Shown piece by piece: positions 1 to 5,317 of a DNA stretch of 6,144 nucleotides (the stretch's first letter is position 1; the number at the start of each line of letters is the position of its first letter). A program made the translations under genes and the position numbers. Source of the DNA: an uncultured Bacteroidales bacterium (GTDB lineage Bacteria; Bacteroidota; Bacteroidia; Bacteroidales; P3); the NCBI GenBank assembly GCA_937910265.1, contig CALEPD010000238.1:1-6144 (forward strand), given 5' to 3'. The notes under the pieces are model-generated. The model had not been told where the DNA came from and did no database searches. It was given only the letters and a program-made list of their open reading frames with translations.

Positions 1-23
1 CCGAGTTTCTTGTATTTTGCCAT
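1..23 (-). CDS. Possible start of a gene running off the left edge
   Basis: An ATG at 23-21 on the minus strand opens a frame reading M-A-K-Y-K-K-L-G up to the window edge. The lysine-rich opening and the AT-rich, SD-less upstream sequence fit a Bacteroidetes translation start. A minus-strand promoter candidate about 200 bp upstream (227-258) points towards it. A Y-K-K-L-G opening is, from memory, seen in some polysaccharide flippases (Wzx type), but eight residues cannot support a function. It may also be a chance ATG. Confidence 0.35.
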
Positions 24-113
24 ATGTTTCGTATTTATGTTCAATATAATAACGAGATTTATATGTATTTATTTTATTATCAGCAATTTAAATTTTAGAG
101 GTTACCGTAAAAC

Positions 114-133
114 AGACAGAACCACACCTGTCT
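114..133. repeat. Small inverted repeat AGACAG-N8-CTGTCT
   Basis: A perfect 6-bp inverted repeat with an 8-nt spacer. If the minus promoter at 227-258 is used, it lies in the 5' leader of the possible gene at the left edge, where it could form a short hairpin. There is no T-tract next to it, so it is not a terminator candidate. A chance origin is possible. Confidence 0.3.
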
Positions 134-226
134 AAGTATATGTAGAGACTTCAAATTTTATTCCATTCTCGGTTTATTTCATTGTTTGCAAGTCCGTTGA
201 ACAAACAAACAAACAAAACGACAATG

Positions 227-258
227 CAAATTTACGATTTTATTTCTTACCCGACAAG
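227..258 (-). promoter_or_regulatory. Bacteroidetes-type promoter candidate facing left
   Basis: On the minus strand TAAATTTG (227-234) matches the Bacteroides -7 element TAnnTTTG exactly. CTTG (255-258) lies 20 bp upstream, against a -33 consensus of TTTG with 19-21 bp spacing. The predicted start near 220 would give a leader of about 195 nt before the ATG at 23. In AT-rich DNA such matches also arise by chance. Confidence 0.4.
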
Positions 259-279
259 TTTCTTTCATCTATTTATGAG

Positions 280-313
280 TTTGCTCTTAGAGCCAGGCTA
301 CGTGTAACTTTTG
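280..313 (+). promoter_or_regulatory. Bacteroidetes-type promoter candidate facing right
   Basis: TTTG (280-283) is followed after 21 bp by TAACTTTTG (305-313), which is one base off the -7 consensus TAnnTTTG. A transcript would start near 320, right at the GC-rich hairpin 322-347. It would run through the nested dyads at 455-521 towards the WG-repeat gene at 725. It is back-to-back with the minus promoter at 227-258. The match is imperfect and there is no further support. Confidence 0.3.
283..293. promoter_or_regulatory. Palindrome GCTCT-T-AGAGC, operator candidate
   Basis: A perfect 5-bp dyad around a single central base. It sits in the spacer of the plus promoter candidate and about 65-75 bp upstream of the start predicted for the minus promoter, a place where a bound repressor could act on the former. 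No known operator consensus was recognised. Confidence 0.25.
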
Positions 314-321
314 TATCCAAC

Positions 322-347
322 TGTTGCGCCGGCGTGGCACCGCAACA
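322..347. other. GC-rich hairpin in AT-rich intergenic DNA
   Basis: TGTTGCG (322-328) and CGCAACA (341-347) form a perfect 7-bp stem around a 12-nt GC-rich loop. The surrounding island (about 291-363) is far richer in GC than its flanks and is free of stops in one frame on each strand: plus to TAA at 367, minus to TAA at 287. Neither frame has a usable ATG start. It could be the start of a small RNA or leader, a dispersed repeat, or a coding remnant. Confidence 0.4.
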
Positions 348-454
348 AAATCGCCGTCCTGCTCAATAAAAACTCTTTAATTATAAGATTATTAGACTCA
401 AGAAAAGTTTTTAAAAATAACAATTGCTTGAACACAGTCTTTATCACAAGACCA

Positions 455-521
455 TTACGGAAAACCCGACAATGTTCTGAATGAGAACACCGTCGCCGTA
501 AGCGAGACCGTAAAATTACGG
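455..521. ncRNA. Nested dyads with mutually exclusive arms; candidate structured leader or small RNA
   Basis: Three coaxial stems can be read by eye. TTACGG (455-460) pairs with CCGTAA (496-501), CGAC (467-470) with GTCG (492-495), and TGTTCT (473-478) with AGAACA (484-489) around the loop GAATG. A six-base bulge (461-466) and a symmetric 2x2 internal loop lie between them. A second CCGTAA (508-513) and TTACGG (516-521) follow, forming their own short dyad. Because the arms are identical, each TTACGG can pair with either CCGTAA, an arrangement like that of switchable leaders. A T8 tract follows at 547-554, but without a hairpin directly before it. The region could equally be a set of protein-binding DNA repeats. 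The plus strand is the likelier RNA because the next gene reads that way. Confidence 0.4.
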
Positions 522-622
522 AAACTATAGGCTGACGCTACTATTGTTTTTTTTCGGTTCCATATCCGCATCAACTACAATTCACACAAAACGTATATGA
601 ACAATTATTTTCAAACAGAATG

Positions 623-650
623 ATAGATTGCATGCATGAAATGCATCTAT
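623..650. repeat. Imperfect inverted repeat upstream of the WG-repeat gene
   Basis: ATAGAT-T-GCAT (623-633) faces ATGCATCTAT (641-650): a 10-bp stem with one bulged T and a 7-nt loop, including two copies of ATGCAT. It lies about 75 bp before the ATG at 725, in the likely 5' leader or promoter region. An operator or an mRNA hairpin are both possible; it has no terminator-like T-tract. Confidence 0.3.
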
Positions 651-724
651 ATAAGTAATTATCAACACAGGATGCCCTACTCATCATGTGACAAGCGAAA
701 CTAATATTTAAAATTCACAATACT

Positions 725-1792
725 ATGAAAATTACAAAAACAACGAGGAATCTTCTCTCACACCTTAAAGTAAACAACATGATTGCCACCGGACTTATGC
801 TGCTCTTTGCCACAACAGCAACATTCGAGGCACAAGGCGGCACCTTTGGATTTGAAAGAAAAGGCAAGTTCTATTACAGCAGCGATATTTCAAATAATAT
901 TGAAGCGTATTATTACGAGAACGGGGTTAAGCTACGAAACAAAGAGACCGGCAAATTCACCACACCATTACTTGCGTGGGTTTCGGATGTGTCGGAAAAT
1001 GATTCGATATCGGTATTCAGCCGTGACGGCAAAAGAGGTTTTTTCAACGTAAACACCGGTGCGATTGTCATCGAGGAGCAATACGACCGTGCATGGATAT
1101 TTTCAGAAGGGTTGGCAGCTGTGGAGCTGAACGACAAAATCGGTTTCATCAACATTAAAAATGAAACTGTGATACCTTTCAGCGACAAATATGCATACAA
1201 CGAAAACGACTATGTATTCCACAAGGGCATCTGTATTGTCACCGACAGCAACGACAATTATTTCGTCATCGACAAACAGGGAAAAATGATTGACGAAAAC
1301 AAATACGACCTAATCACTTGGGATGGGTATAAACACAAACATCTGGCAATCAAAAACAAAGGTAAATGGGGAATATATACCCACAACATGGAAATCATAT
1401 TACCAATAGAATACGACAATATAACTCCTGTTGAAGAACCGAACGGATACATTCTACAACAAAATGGCCGCATGTGGCAAATTGACAGCAACGGAACAAT
1501 TGTCAAGCAAAACTTGTTCAACTACAGTTATTGGATGAAATATCCCACAGGTAAATATATCACATTCAAAAACCCACATGGCGAAGAGTATCAGGAGAAG
1601 GAATATGCATTATCAATATATATGAAATATGAAATAAACAACCGTTACGGCATTCTGAACAAAGTGACAGGAAAACTTGTTACTCCAGCCATATATAGAA
1701 ACATTTCCACATTGAGCCATGACATGATTGAAGTGACCGATGAACACTTCAATTGCCATGTACTAAAGATAAGCGAAGACAGGGTTGAATAG
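725..1792 (+). CDS. Secreted WG-repeat protein
   Basis: This 355-aa protein is most likely exported. It has a basic n-region (K2, K5, R8, K15), a hydrophobic core at about 20-34, and an A-like signal peptidase I site after TFEA (residue 36); no lipobox is seen. The mature part carries about five or six degenerate WG-type beta repeats, starting near residues 104 (RGFFNVNTG), 139 (IGFINIKNE), 178, 214 (KWGIYTHN), 249 and 308 (YGILNKVTGKLVTP). The best units show the family pattern of G-[WYF]-x-I, a polar turn, VIP or ILP, then Y-D and F-S-E-G-L-A-V. WG repeats form beta-rich surfaces of unknown, probably binding, function. The ATG at 725 has AT-rich SD-less upstream DNA; ATG 779 (residue 19) would give a shorter signal peptide and is the alternative start. 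The gene stands alone, convergent with its right neighbour, and ends at a strong terminator. The specific role is unknown. Confidence 0.9.
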   Translation: MKITKTTRNLLSHLKVNNMIATGLMLLFATTATFEAQGGTFGFERKGKFYYSSDISNNIEAYYYENGVKLRNKETGKFTTPLLAWVSDVSENDSISVFSRDGKRGFFNVNTGAIVIEEQYDRAWIFSEGLAAVELNDKIGFINIKNETVIPFSDKYAYNENDYVFHKGICIVTDSNDNYFVIDKQGKMIDENKYDLITWDGYKHKHLAIKNKGKWGIYTHNMEIILPIEYDNITPVEEPNGYILQQNGRMWQIDSNGTIVKQNLFNYSYWMKYPTGKYITFKNPHGEEYQEKEYALSIYMKYEINNRYGILNKVTGKLVTPAIYRNISTLSHDMIEVTDEHFNCHVLKISEDRVE

Positions 1793-1842
1793 GTTGACTG
1801 AACCAACCGTGACGAAGGCAACACTCTTGAATAAATAAGCGC

Positions 1843-1875
1843 AAAGCCGGAATCCTGAACGGGATTTCCGGCTTT
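1843..1875. terminator. Strong hairpin, probable two-way terminator
   Basis: AAAGCCGGAATCC (1843-1855) faces GGATTTCCGGCTTT (1862-1875): 13 bp with a single bulged base and a 6-nt loop. It lies 51 bp after the stop of the WG-repeat gene and 15 bp past the stop of the convergent minus-strand small ORF, so it can serve both. The stem begins with AAA and ends with TTT, giving a short U-run in either direction, though the T-tracts are short. Confidence 0.85.
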
Positions 1876-1889
1876 AATTGCAAAATGGC

Positions 1890-2039
1890 TTACCGCTTGT
1901 CCAGCACGCCAAATTGAATCCATTCCGGCAGACAATACTGGTCCTTGACAGCCTTGCGGCAATAAAGCATCAACTCTTTCATTTCTTCAAGCAATGCACG
2001 GTTTTCTTTTACTTTAGGCGGGTTCAATAAATTCCACAT
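1890..2039 (-). CDS. Small protein of 49 aa, unknown function
   Basis: The ATG at 2039-2037 opens a 49-codon frame ending in TAA at 1890. The protein starts MWNLLNPPKV and ends WIQFGVLDKR. It is amphipathic and charged, with a likely central helix (about residues 11-33, rich in K, E and L, RALLEEMKEL) and two cysteines (C27, C36). The composition reads like a real cytoplasmic protein, not a chance frame. An in-frame TAA sits directly before the ATG, which fixes the start as the first possible one. Its stop lies just before the shared terminator at 1843-1875, as expected for a transcribed gene. A weak promoter candidate lies at 2174-2207. No family was recognised; it could also be the tail of a larger decayed gene. 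Confidence 0.6.
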   Translation of the reverse strand: MWNLLNPPKVKENRALLEEMKELMLYCRKAVKDQYCLPEWIQFGVLDKR

Positions 2040-2048
2040 TTAAAAAAA

Positions 2049-2267
2049 TTGATCGTTAACACGTGTGAGTCCAAATTTTTCAGCGCTTTTGCCCTTATTT
2101 CGGCATCTTCACGATTGTCAACCGATTACAATGCACCGCATTGCGCACTCTTCCCGAACGGAAAGTTGCTCGACAAAGTTACAAACAAGACCATAGACAC
2201 CTACAATGTAGGTATCGACAGACAACAGTTGAAATCAGAATGGAGTATTATCAGGGATAATTCCTAA
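2049..2267 (+). pseudogene. Intergenic stretch with possible coding remnants
   Basis: Between the small ORF and panB there is no clear gene. The plus frame from TTG 2049 to TAA 2267 encodes 72 residues. Its second half (from about 2125, NGKLLDKVTNKTID to SIIRDNS) reads like a protein C-terminus with ordinary codons, and its stop overlaps the panB stop. On the minus strand a frame from about 2125 down to 2020 contains REDAEIRAKALKNL but has no ATG start and overlaps the start of the 49-aa ORF. These may be decayed pieces of genes or chance. No family was recognised in either. Confidence 0.2.
2174..2207 (-). promoter_or_regulatory. Weak promoter candidate for the 49-aa ORF
   Basis: On the minus strand TAACTTTG (2174-2181) matches TAnnTTTG exactly. 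The only upstream partner is ATTG (2204-2207) at 22 bp, one mismatch and slightly too far. It would start transcription near 2167, leaving a leader of about 130 nt before the ATG at 2039. Without it the small ORF would depend on read-through from panB. Confidence 0.2.
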
Positions 2268-2271
2268 TACT
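2244..2271. repeat. Inverted repeat over the panB stop codon
   Basis: AGTATTA (2244-2250) and TAATACT (2265-2271) form a perfect 7-bp stem. Inside it GGA (2255-2257) can also pair with TCC (2262-2264). It overlaps the panB stop codon (2264-2266). As an RNA hairpin at the end of the operon it could protect the 3' end, but no U-run follows, so it is not a convincing terminator. Confidence 0.35.
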
Positions 2272-3082
2272 GTTCCTTTTCGTTGGGGAAAGAGACATCC
2301 TTGACATCGGATATATACTGACGGACCGCTGCCGAGATATCCTCACCGATATGGCCATACAGACGCAAATAGCGGGGTTTGAACTGGGGAATGATGCCCA
2401 ACATATCCTGCAAAACCAGAACCTGTCCGTCGGTGCCACTTCCTGCACCAATGCCGATAGTGGGAATCTTCACTTCGGAAGTCACACGAGCGGCCAGCGC
2501 AGCGGGAATCTTCTCCAACACCATGGCGAAACAGCCCGCCTGCTCTAATATATGCGCATCCTTAAGCAACCGCTCGGCCTCGTCTTCCTCGGTAGCACGC
2601 ACCGAGTATGTGCCGAACTTATTGATGCTTTGAGGAGTCAAACCCAGATGGCCCATGACAGGGATACCCGCAGTGAGAATACGGCAGATAGACTCAAGCA
2701 CCTCCTCGCCACCTTCCAGCTTAACGGCGTCAGCACCTGTCTCCTTCATGATACGGATAGCGGATGCCAAAGCCTGCTTGGAGTTGCCTTGGTAGGTACC
2801 GAAAGGCAAATCGACAACCACCAATGCCCTTTTTACTGCCCTTTTTACAGAGGAGGCATAAACAATCATCTCGTCGAGCGTAATAGGCAAGGTTGTGTCA
2901 TAACCTTCCATCACGTTTGCCGCCGAGTCGCCCACCAATATCACATCAATCTTGGTACTGTCGAGAAGTTTGGCCATGGAATAATCGTAAGCGGTAAGCA
3001 TAGCGATTTTCTCACCATTGACCTTCATATTCTGAAGCACACGGGTGGTGACCTTGGTCACCGAGGTATGTAAATAGCTCAT
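2264..3082 (-). CDS. panB: 3-methyl-2-oxobutanoate hydroxymethyltransferase
   Basis: PanB carries out the first committed step of pantothenate (vitamin B5, CoA precursor) synthesis: it transfers a hydroxymethyl group from 5,10-methylene-tetrahydrofolate to 2-oxoisovalerate, giving ketopantoate. It is a cytoplasmic Mg2+-dependent TIM-barrel enzyme. The 272-aa length is normal for the family. Visible signatures are MLTAYDYSMAKLLD (28-41), VGDSAANV with metal ligand D52 (50-57), DLPFGTY with D91 (91-97), VKLEGG with K121 and E123 (120-125), GHLGLTPQS (144-152), LEKIPA with the likely catalytic E190 (189-194), and IGIGAG (209-214). All expected active-site residues are present. The ATG lies 4 bp after the stop of the upstream exported-protein gene, so it is the last gene of the operon. 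No panC or panD is seen nearby. Confidence 0.97.
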   Translation of the reverse strand: MSYLHTSVTKVTTRVLQNMKVNGEKIAMLTAYDYSMAKLLDSTKIDVILVGDSAANVMEGYDTTLPITLDEMIVYASSVKRAVKRALVVVDLPFGTYQGNSKQALASAIRIMKETGADAVKLEGGEEVLESICRILTAGIPVMGHLGLTPQSINKFGTYSVRATEEDEAERLLKDAHILEQAGCFAMVLEKIPAALAARVTSEVKIPTIGIGAGSGTDGQVLVLQDMLGIIPQFKPRYLRLYGHIGEDISAAVRQYISDVKDVSFPNEKEQY

Positions 3083-3086
3083 GATT

Positions 3087-4346
3087 TTATTCTATTTCTT
3101 CGTCGCCGTCGTTGTTGCGGGCATCCTCAAACTCCTCATCCTCTTTATACTCTTGGATGTTGAGTATTTCCTCGAGGCCCTTGTTTATAATGTAACCACC
3201 TTGACGGTCAACACGATAAGCCTTATAATACTTATCGCCTATTTTGAATGCACTTTCTTCGGTATCGGACTGAGCTTTAATGAAATACTTGCCACAATCA
3301 GACTCCTCGATTTTCAAACCAAGAAAAATGGTATCGAACATAGTGGGGTTAATGGCAGCTTCGGCCATCACCGACATTTTGTCCTTCGACTTAATCTTTC
3401 TTGTTCGCAGCGATTTATATTCAGGTCCCTTGGGGCCCATTTTCTTTCCATAGAGTTTTACGCCATTCTCGACCTGAAGCGGTGTAAGCGGAACACGGAT
3501 ATATACAGAGTCGAGCAACACCTGGCTGCACTCGTCGCGCTCACGGTTGAAGTTGCTGTGAATAACCACATATCCAGCTTGTACAAGAATTTGTTTGCGG
3601 TGGGGAATTAGGAAGTAACGCTCAACAATTTCCTTATAATCCAAATGCTCTTCGAGCGAGATGACCAGCGGAGGAGGACATTCGTCCTTTGTGTTGGAGA
3701 CTGAGTAGACAGAGCCCTTCTGCAGCCTCATTTGGGTATAGTAACCACGGATGATGCTGTCGCGTGCAGGGATGAAACATCCGCGCGACATACCGATACA
3801 TTCGTCGGGGTCGTTGCGGAAGGTAACCAACACGCAATTTTGGAGGGGAATTGTCTTATTGAAAACGCGACGGCTTTCCGGCAATTCGGCACAGTCGTAT
3901 ACAAATTTAAACACCGGCACCTCGAAACGAAGCAATTCGGTGGTGTCGCCATGGCAACTGCAATGAATATTGTTGTAGGCGTAACGTATTGGGAACGGGG
4001 CATGACAACGGTTGGCGAAATAGTTGTAGACCCAATCCACACGTGAACGGGTGGTCGATTCGTCGGAGTCGCCATAACCCTCGATAGTCATGGTGTAGAA
4101 TTTGGGATTGTACCTGTCGCGAATGGCCATATTATAAGCCGAATCGAGCCAGTCGAGATCAGAAATCTTACATGCAGTATCGCCGGCTTCGAATTGAATT
4201 AAAAGACAGAAGACTTCGGGTTGATACAAAGCTCTCTGCATATTTTTGATGGGCTTGGCGCTGGGCACATATAATCCTGTTTGGGCAATGAGTTGGGTTG
4301 CCAAACCGGCCATAAACACAAAGGATAATAATAATATACGTTTCAT
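3087..4346 (-). CDS. Cysteine-rich exported protein with OmpA-like segment
   Basis: This 419-aa protein has a clear signal peptide: K2-R3, a hydrophobic core at about 4-20, and a cleavage site after LIAQ (22), so it is periplasmic or outer-membrane facing. Residues about 45-127 follow the beta-alpha-beta layout of an OmpA C-terminal domain: LIQFEAGDT, a helix with LDWLDSAYNMA, then MTIEGYGDSDE (86-96), and a helix TRSRVDWVYNYF (99-110). The peptidoglycan-contact Asp and Arg may correspond to D93 and R100 or R102, but the domain is degenerate. Twelve cysteines are present (47, 59, 114, 129, 131, 152, 171, 183, 190, 223, 273, 351), three of them in a D-E-C context, suggesting disulfides. The tail (about 401-419) is very acidic. 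Its ATG overlaps the MoxR stop as ATGA and panB follows 4 bp later, so it is translationally coupled to MoxR. The family was not recognised and the function is unknown. Confidence 0.88.
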   Translation of the reverse strand: MKRILLLSFVFMAGLATQLIAQTGLYVPSAKPIKNMQRALYQPEVFCLLIQFEAGDTACKISDLDWLDSAYNMAIRDRYNPKFYTMTIEGYGDSDESTTRSRVDWVYNYFANRCHAPFPIRYAYNNIHCSCHGDTTELLRFEVPVFKFVYDCAELPESRRVFNKTIPLQNCVLVTFRNDPDECIGMSRGCFIPARDSIIRGYYTQMRLQKGSVYSVSNTKDECPPPLVISLEEHLDYKEIVERYFLIPHRKQILVQAGYVVIHSNFNRERDECSQVLLDSVYIRVPLTPLQVENGVKLYGKKMGPKGPEYKSLRTRKIKSKDKMSVMAEAAINPTMFDTIFLGLKIEESDCGKYFIKAQSDTEESAFKIGDKYYKAYRVDRQGGYIINKGLEEILNIQEYKEDEEFEDARNNDGDEEIE

Positions 4347-5317
4347 ATTTTCATCAATTCATTGATAATAGAGTCGGCAGTAATACCTTCGGCCTCGGCA
4401 TAGTAATTTCTCACAATACGATGGCGAAGGACTTCCAGAGCGACAGCTTTAACATCCTCGATATCGGGTGAGAACTTACCCATGAAAGCCGCATGGGTTT
4501 TGGCTCCCATAATAAGGAATTGCGAAGCTCGAGGGCCCGCTCCCCAAGAGAGGTATTTTGAGGTAATCTCACGGGCATTCTCGGATGCTGTTTGCGGGCG
4601 GGTGCGGGCGACCAATGCAACGGCATAGTTATACACATTGTCGGCCACAGGCATTTTGCGTACGGTTTGCTGGAAATGAATAATCTCATCGGCAGTCATC
4701 ACTACCGACGGTACACTCTGGGTGTGGACAGTGGTTCTTTTGACAATCTCCACCTCCTCGTCGAACGAAGGATAGTCGAGCTTGACATTGAGCATAAAGC
4801 GGTCGAGCTGCGCCTCAGGCAACGGATATGTGCCTTCCTGCTCGATAGGGTTCTGCGTAGCCAAAACAAAGAAAGGATTGCTCAATTTGTACGAAACGCC
4901 GTTTACTGTCACCATTTTTTCCTGCATGGCCTCGAGCAACGCGGCTTGGGTTTTAGGCGGTGTACGGTTTATTTCGTCGGCAAGTACAATATTGGCAAAG
5001 ACAGGCCCCTTCATGAATTTCAAGTTACGGGACTCGTCGAGGACTTCAGAACCGGTGATGTCGGAAGGCATCAAATCGGGGGTGAACTGAATGCGGCTGA
5101 ACTCCAAGCCGAGAGTTTGTGCAAGCGTGTTAACCATCAACGTCTTGGCCAAACCCGGAACGCCTAAAAGCAAGCAGTGTCCACCCGAAAAAATGGCAGT
5201 GAGAAGGCTATCGACAGCCTGATCCTGCCCCACGATAACGCGGGACATTTCGGACTTCATCTGTTGGAACTTATCTCCAAGTAATTTTATGGATTCACTA
5301 TCTGTCATCGATGTCAT
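4343..5317 (-). CDS. MoxR-family AAA+ ATPase
   Basis: A cytoplasmic AAA+ ATPase of the MoxR group, which acts as a chaperone in assembling or activating protein complexes, often with VWA-domain partners. Numbered from the start at 5317 (324 aa), it shows VIVGQDQAVD (27-36), Walker A GVPGLAKT (52-59), Walker B IVLADE (110-115) followed by INRTPPKTQAALLEAMQE, sensor 1 LATQNP (N156), the family signature EGTYPLPEAQLDRF (161-174) with the likely arginine finger R173, and sensor 2 GAGPRASQFL (R263). All catalytic motifs are intact. ATG 5317 was chosen because it forms an ATGA overlap with the stop of the upstream isomerase gene; a TTG at 5329 or ATG 5308 are possible. Its own stop overlaps the next ATG in the same way. 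The usual DUF58 and VWA neighbours are absent from this window. Confidence 0.96.
   Translation of the reverse strand: MTSMTDSESIKLLGDKFQQMKSEMSRVIVGQDQAVDSLLTAIFSGGHCLLLGVPGLAKTLMVNTLAQTLGLEFSRIQFTPDLMPSDITGSEVLDESRNLKFMKGPVFANIVLADEINRTPPKTQAALLEAMQEKMVTVNGVSYKLSNPFFVLATQNPIEQEGTYPLPEAQLDRFMLNVKLDYPSFDEEVEIVKRTTVHTQSVPSVVMTADEIIHFQQTVRKMPVADNVYNYAVALVARTRPQTASENAREITSKYLSWGAGPRASQFLIMGAKTHAAFMGKFSPDIEDVKAVALEVLRHRIVRNYYAEAEGITADSIINELMKI

Larger units (their letters stand above)
24..724. other. Long AT-rich intergenic region with regulatory-looking structure
   Basis: This stretch of about 700 bp has no convincing protein gene on either strand. It holds the promoter candidates, palindromes and hairpins listed separately, a run of AAAC units (201-217), a T8 tract (547-554), and three very short ORFs upstream of the next gene. 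Those ORFs are at 597-623 (8 codons), 620-658 (12 codons, overlapping the first as ATGA) and 672-704 (10 codons). The tiny ORFs are most likely chance. Confidence 0.6.

Noticed and set aside
201..217. Run of AAAC units as a CRISPR or microsatellite switch
   Set aside because: Only about four 4-base units with no spacers and no coding frame; a simple low-complexity run in a promoter-proximal region.
368..412. AAAAACT/AGTTTTT inverted repeat with a 31-nt loop
   Set aside because: Made only of A/T runs in AT-rich DNA with a long loop, so chance is the simplest explanation.
1645..1962. Minus-strand ORF of 105 codons across the end of the WG-repeat gene and the terminator
   Set aside because: It runs through a strong terminator hairpin, overlaps the 49-aa ORF in another frame, and has no protein-like pattern.
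2552..3073. Long plus-strand ORF (173 codons) opposite panB
   Set aside because: It lies fully antisense to panB, which has all family motifs; the translation has no recognisable features and is a shadow of the real gene.
3081..3611. Hydrophobic plus-strand ORF that looks like a membrane protein
   Set aside because: The hydrophobic start is the complement of the acidic, GAA/GAT-rich tail of the 419-aa exported protein; antisense of acidic codons gives F, L and I.
4592..5167. Plus-strand ORF of 191 codons opposite the MoxR gene
   Set aside because: It is antisense to an intact AAA+ ATPase and rich in H, R and C as expected from complementary codons.
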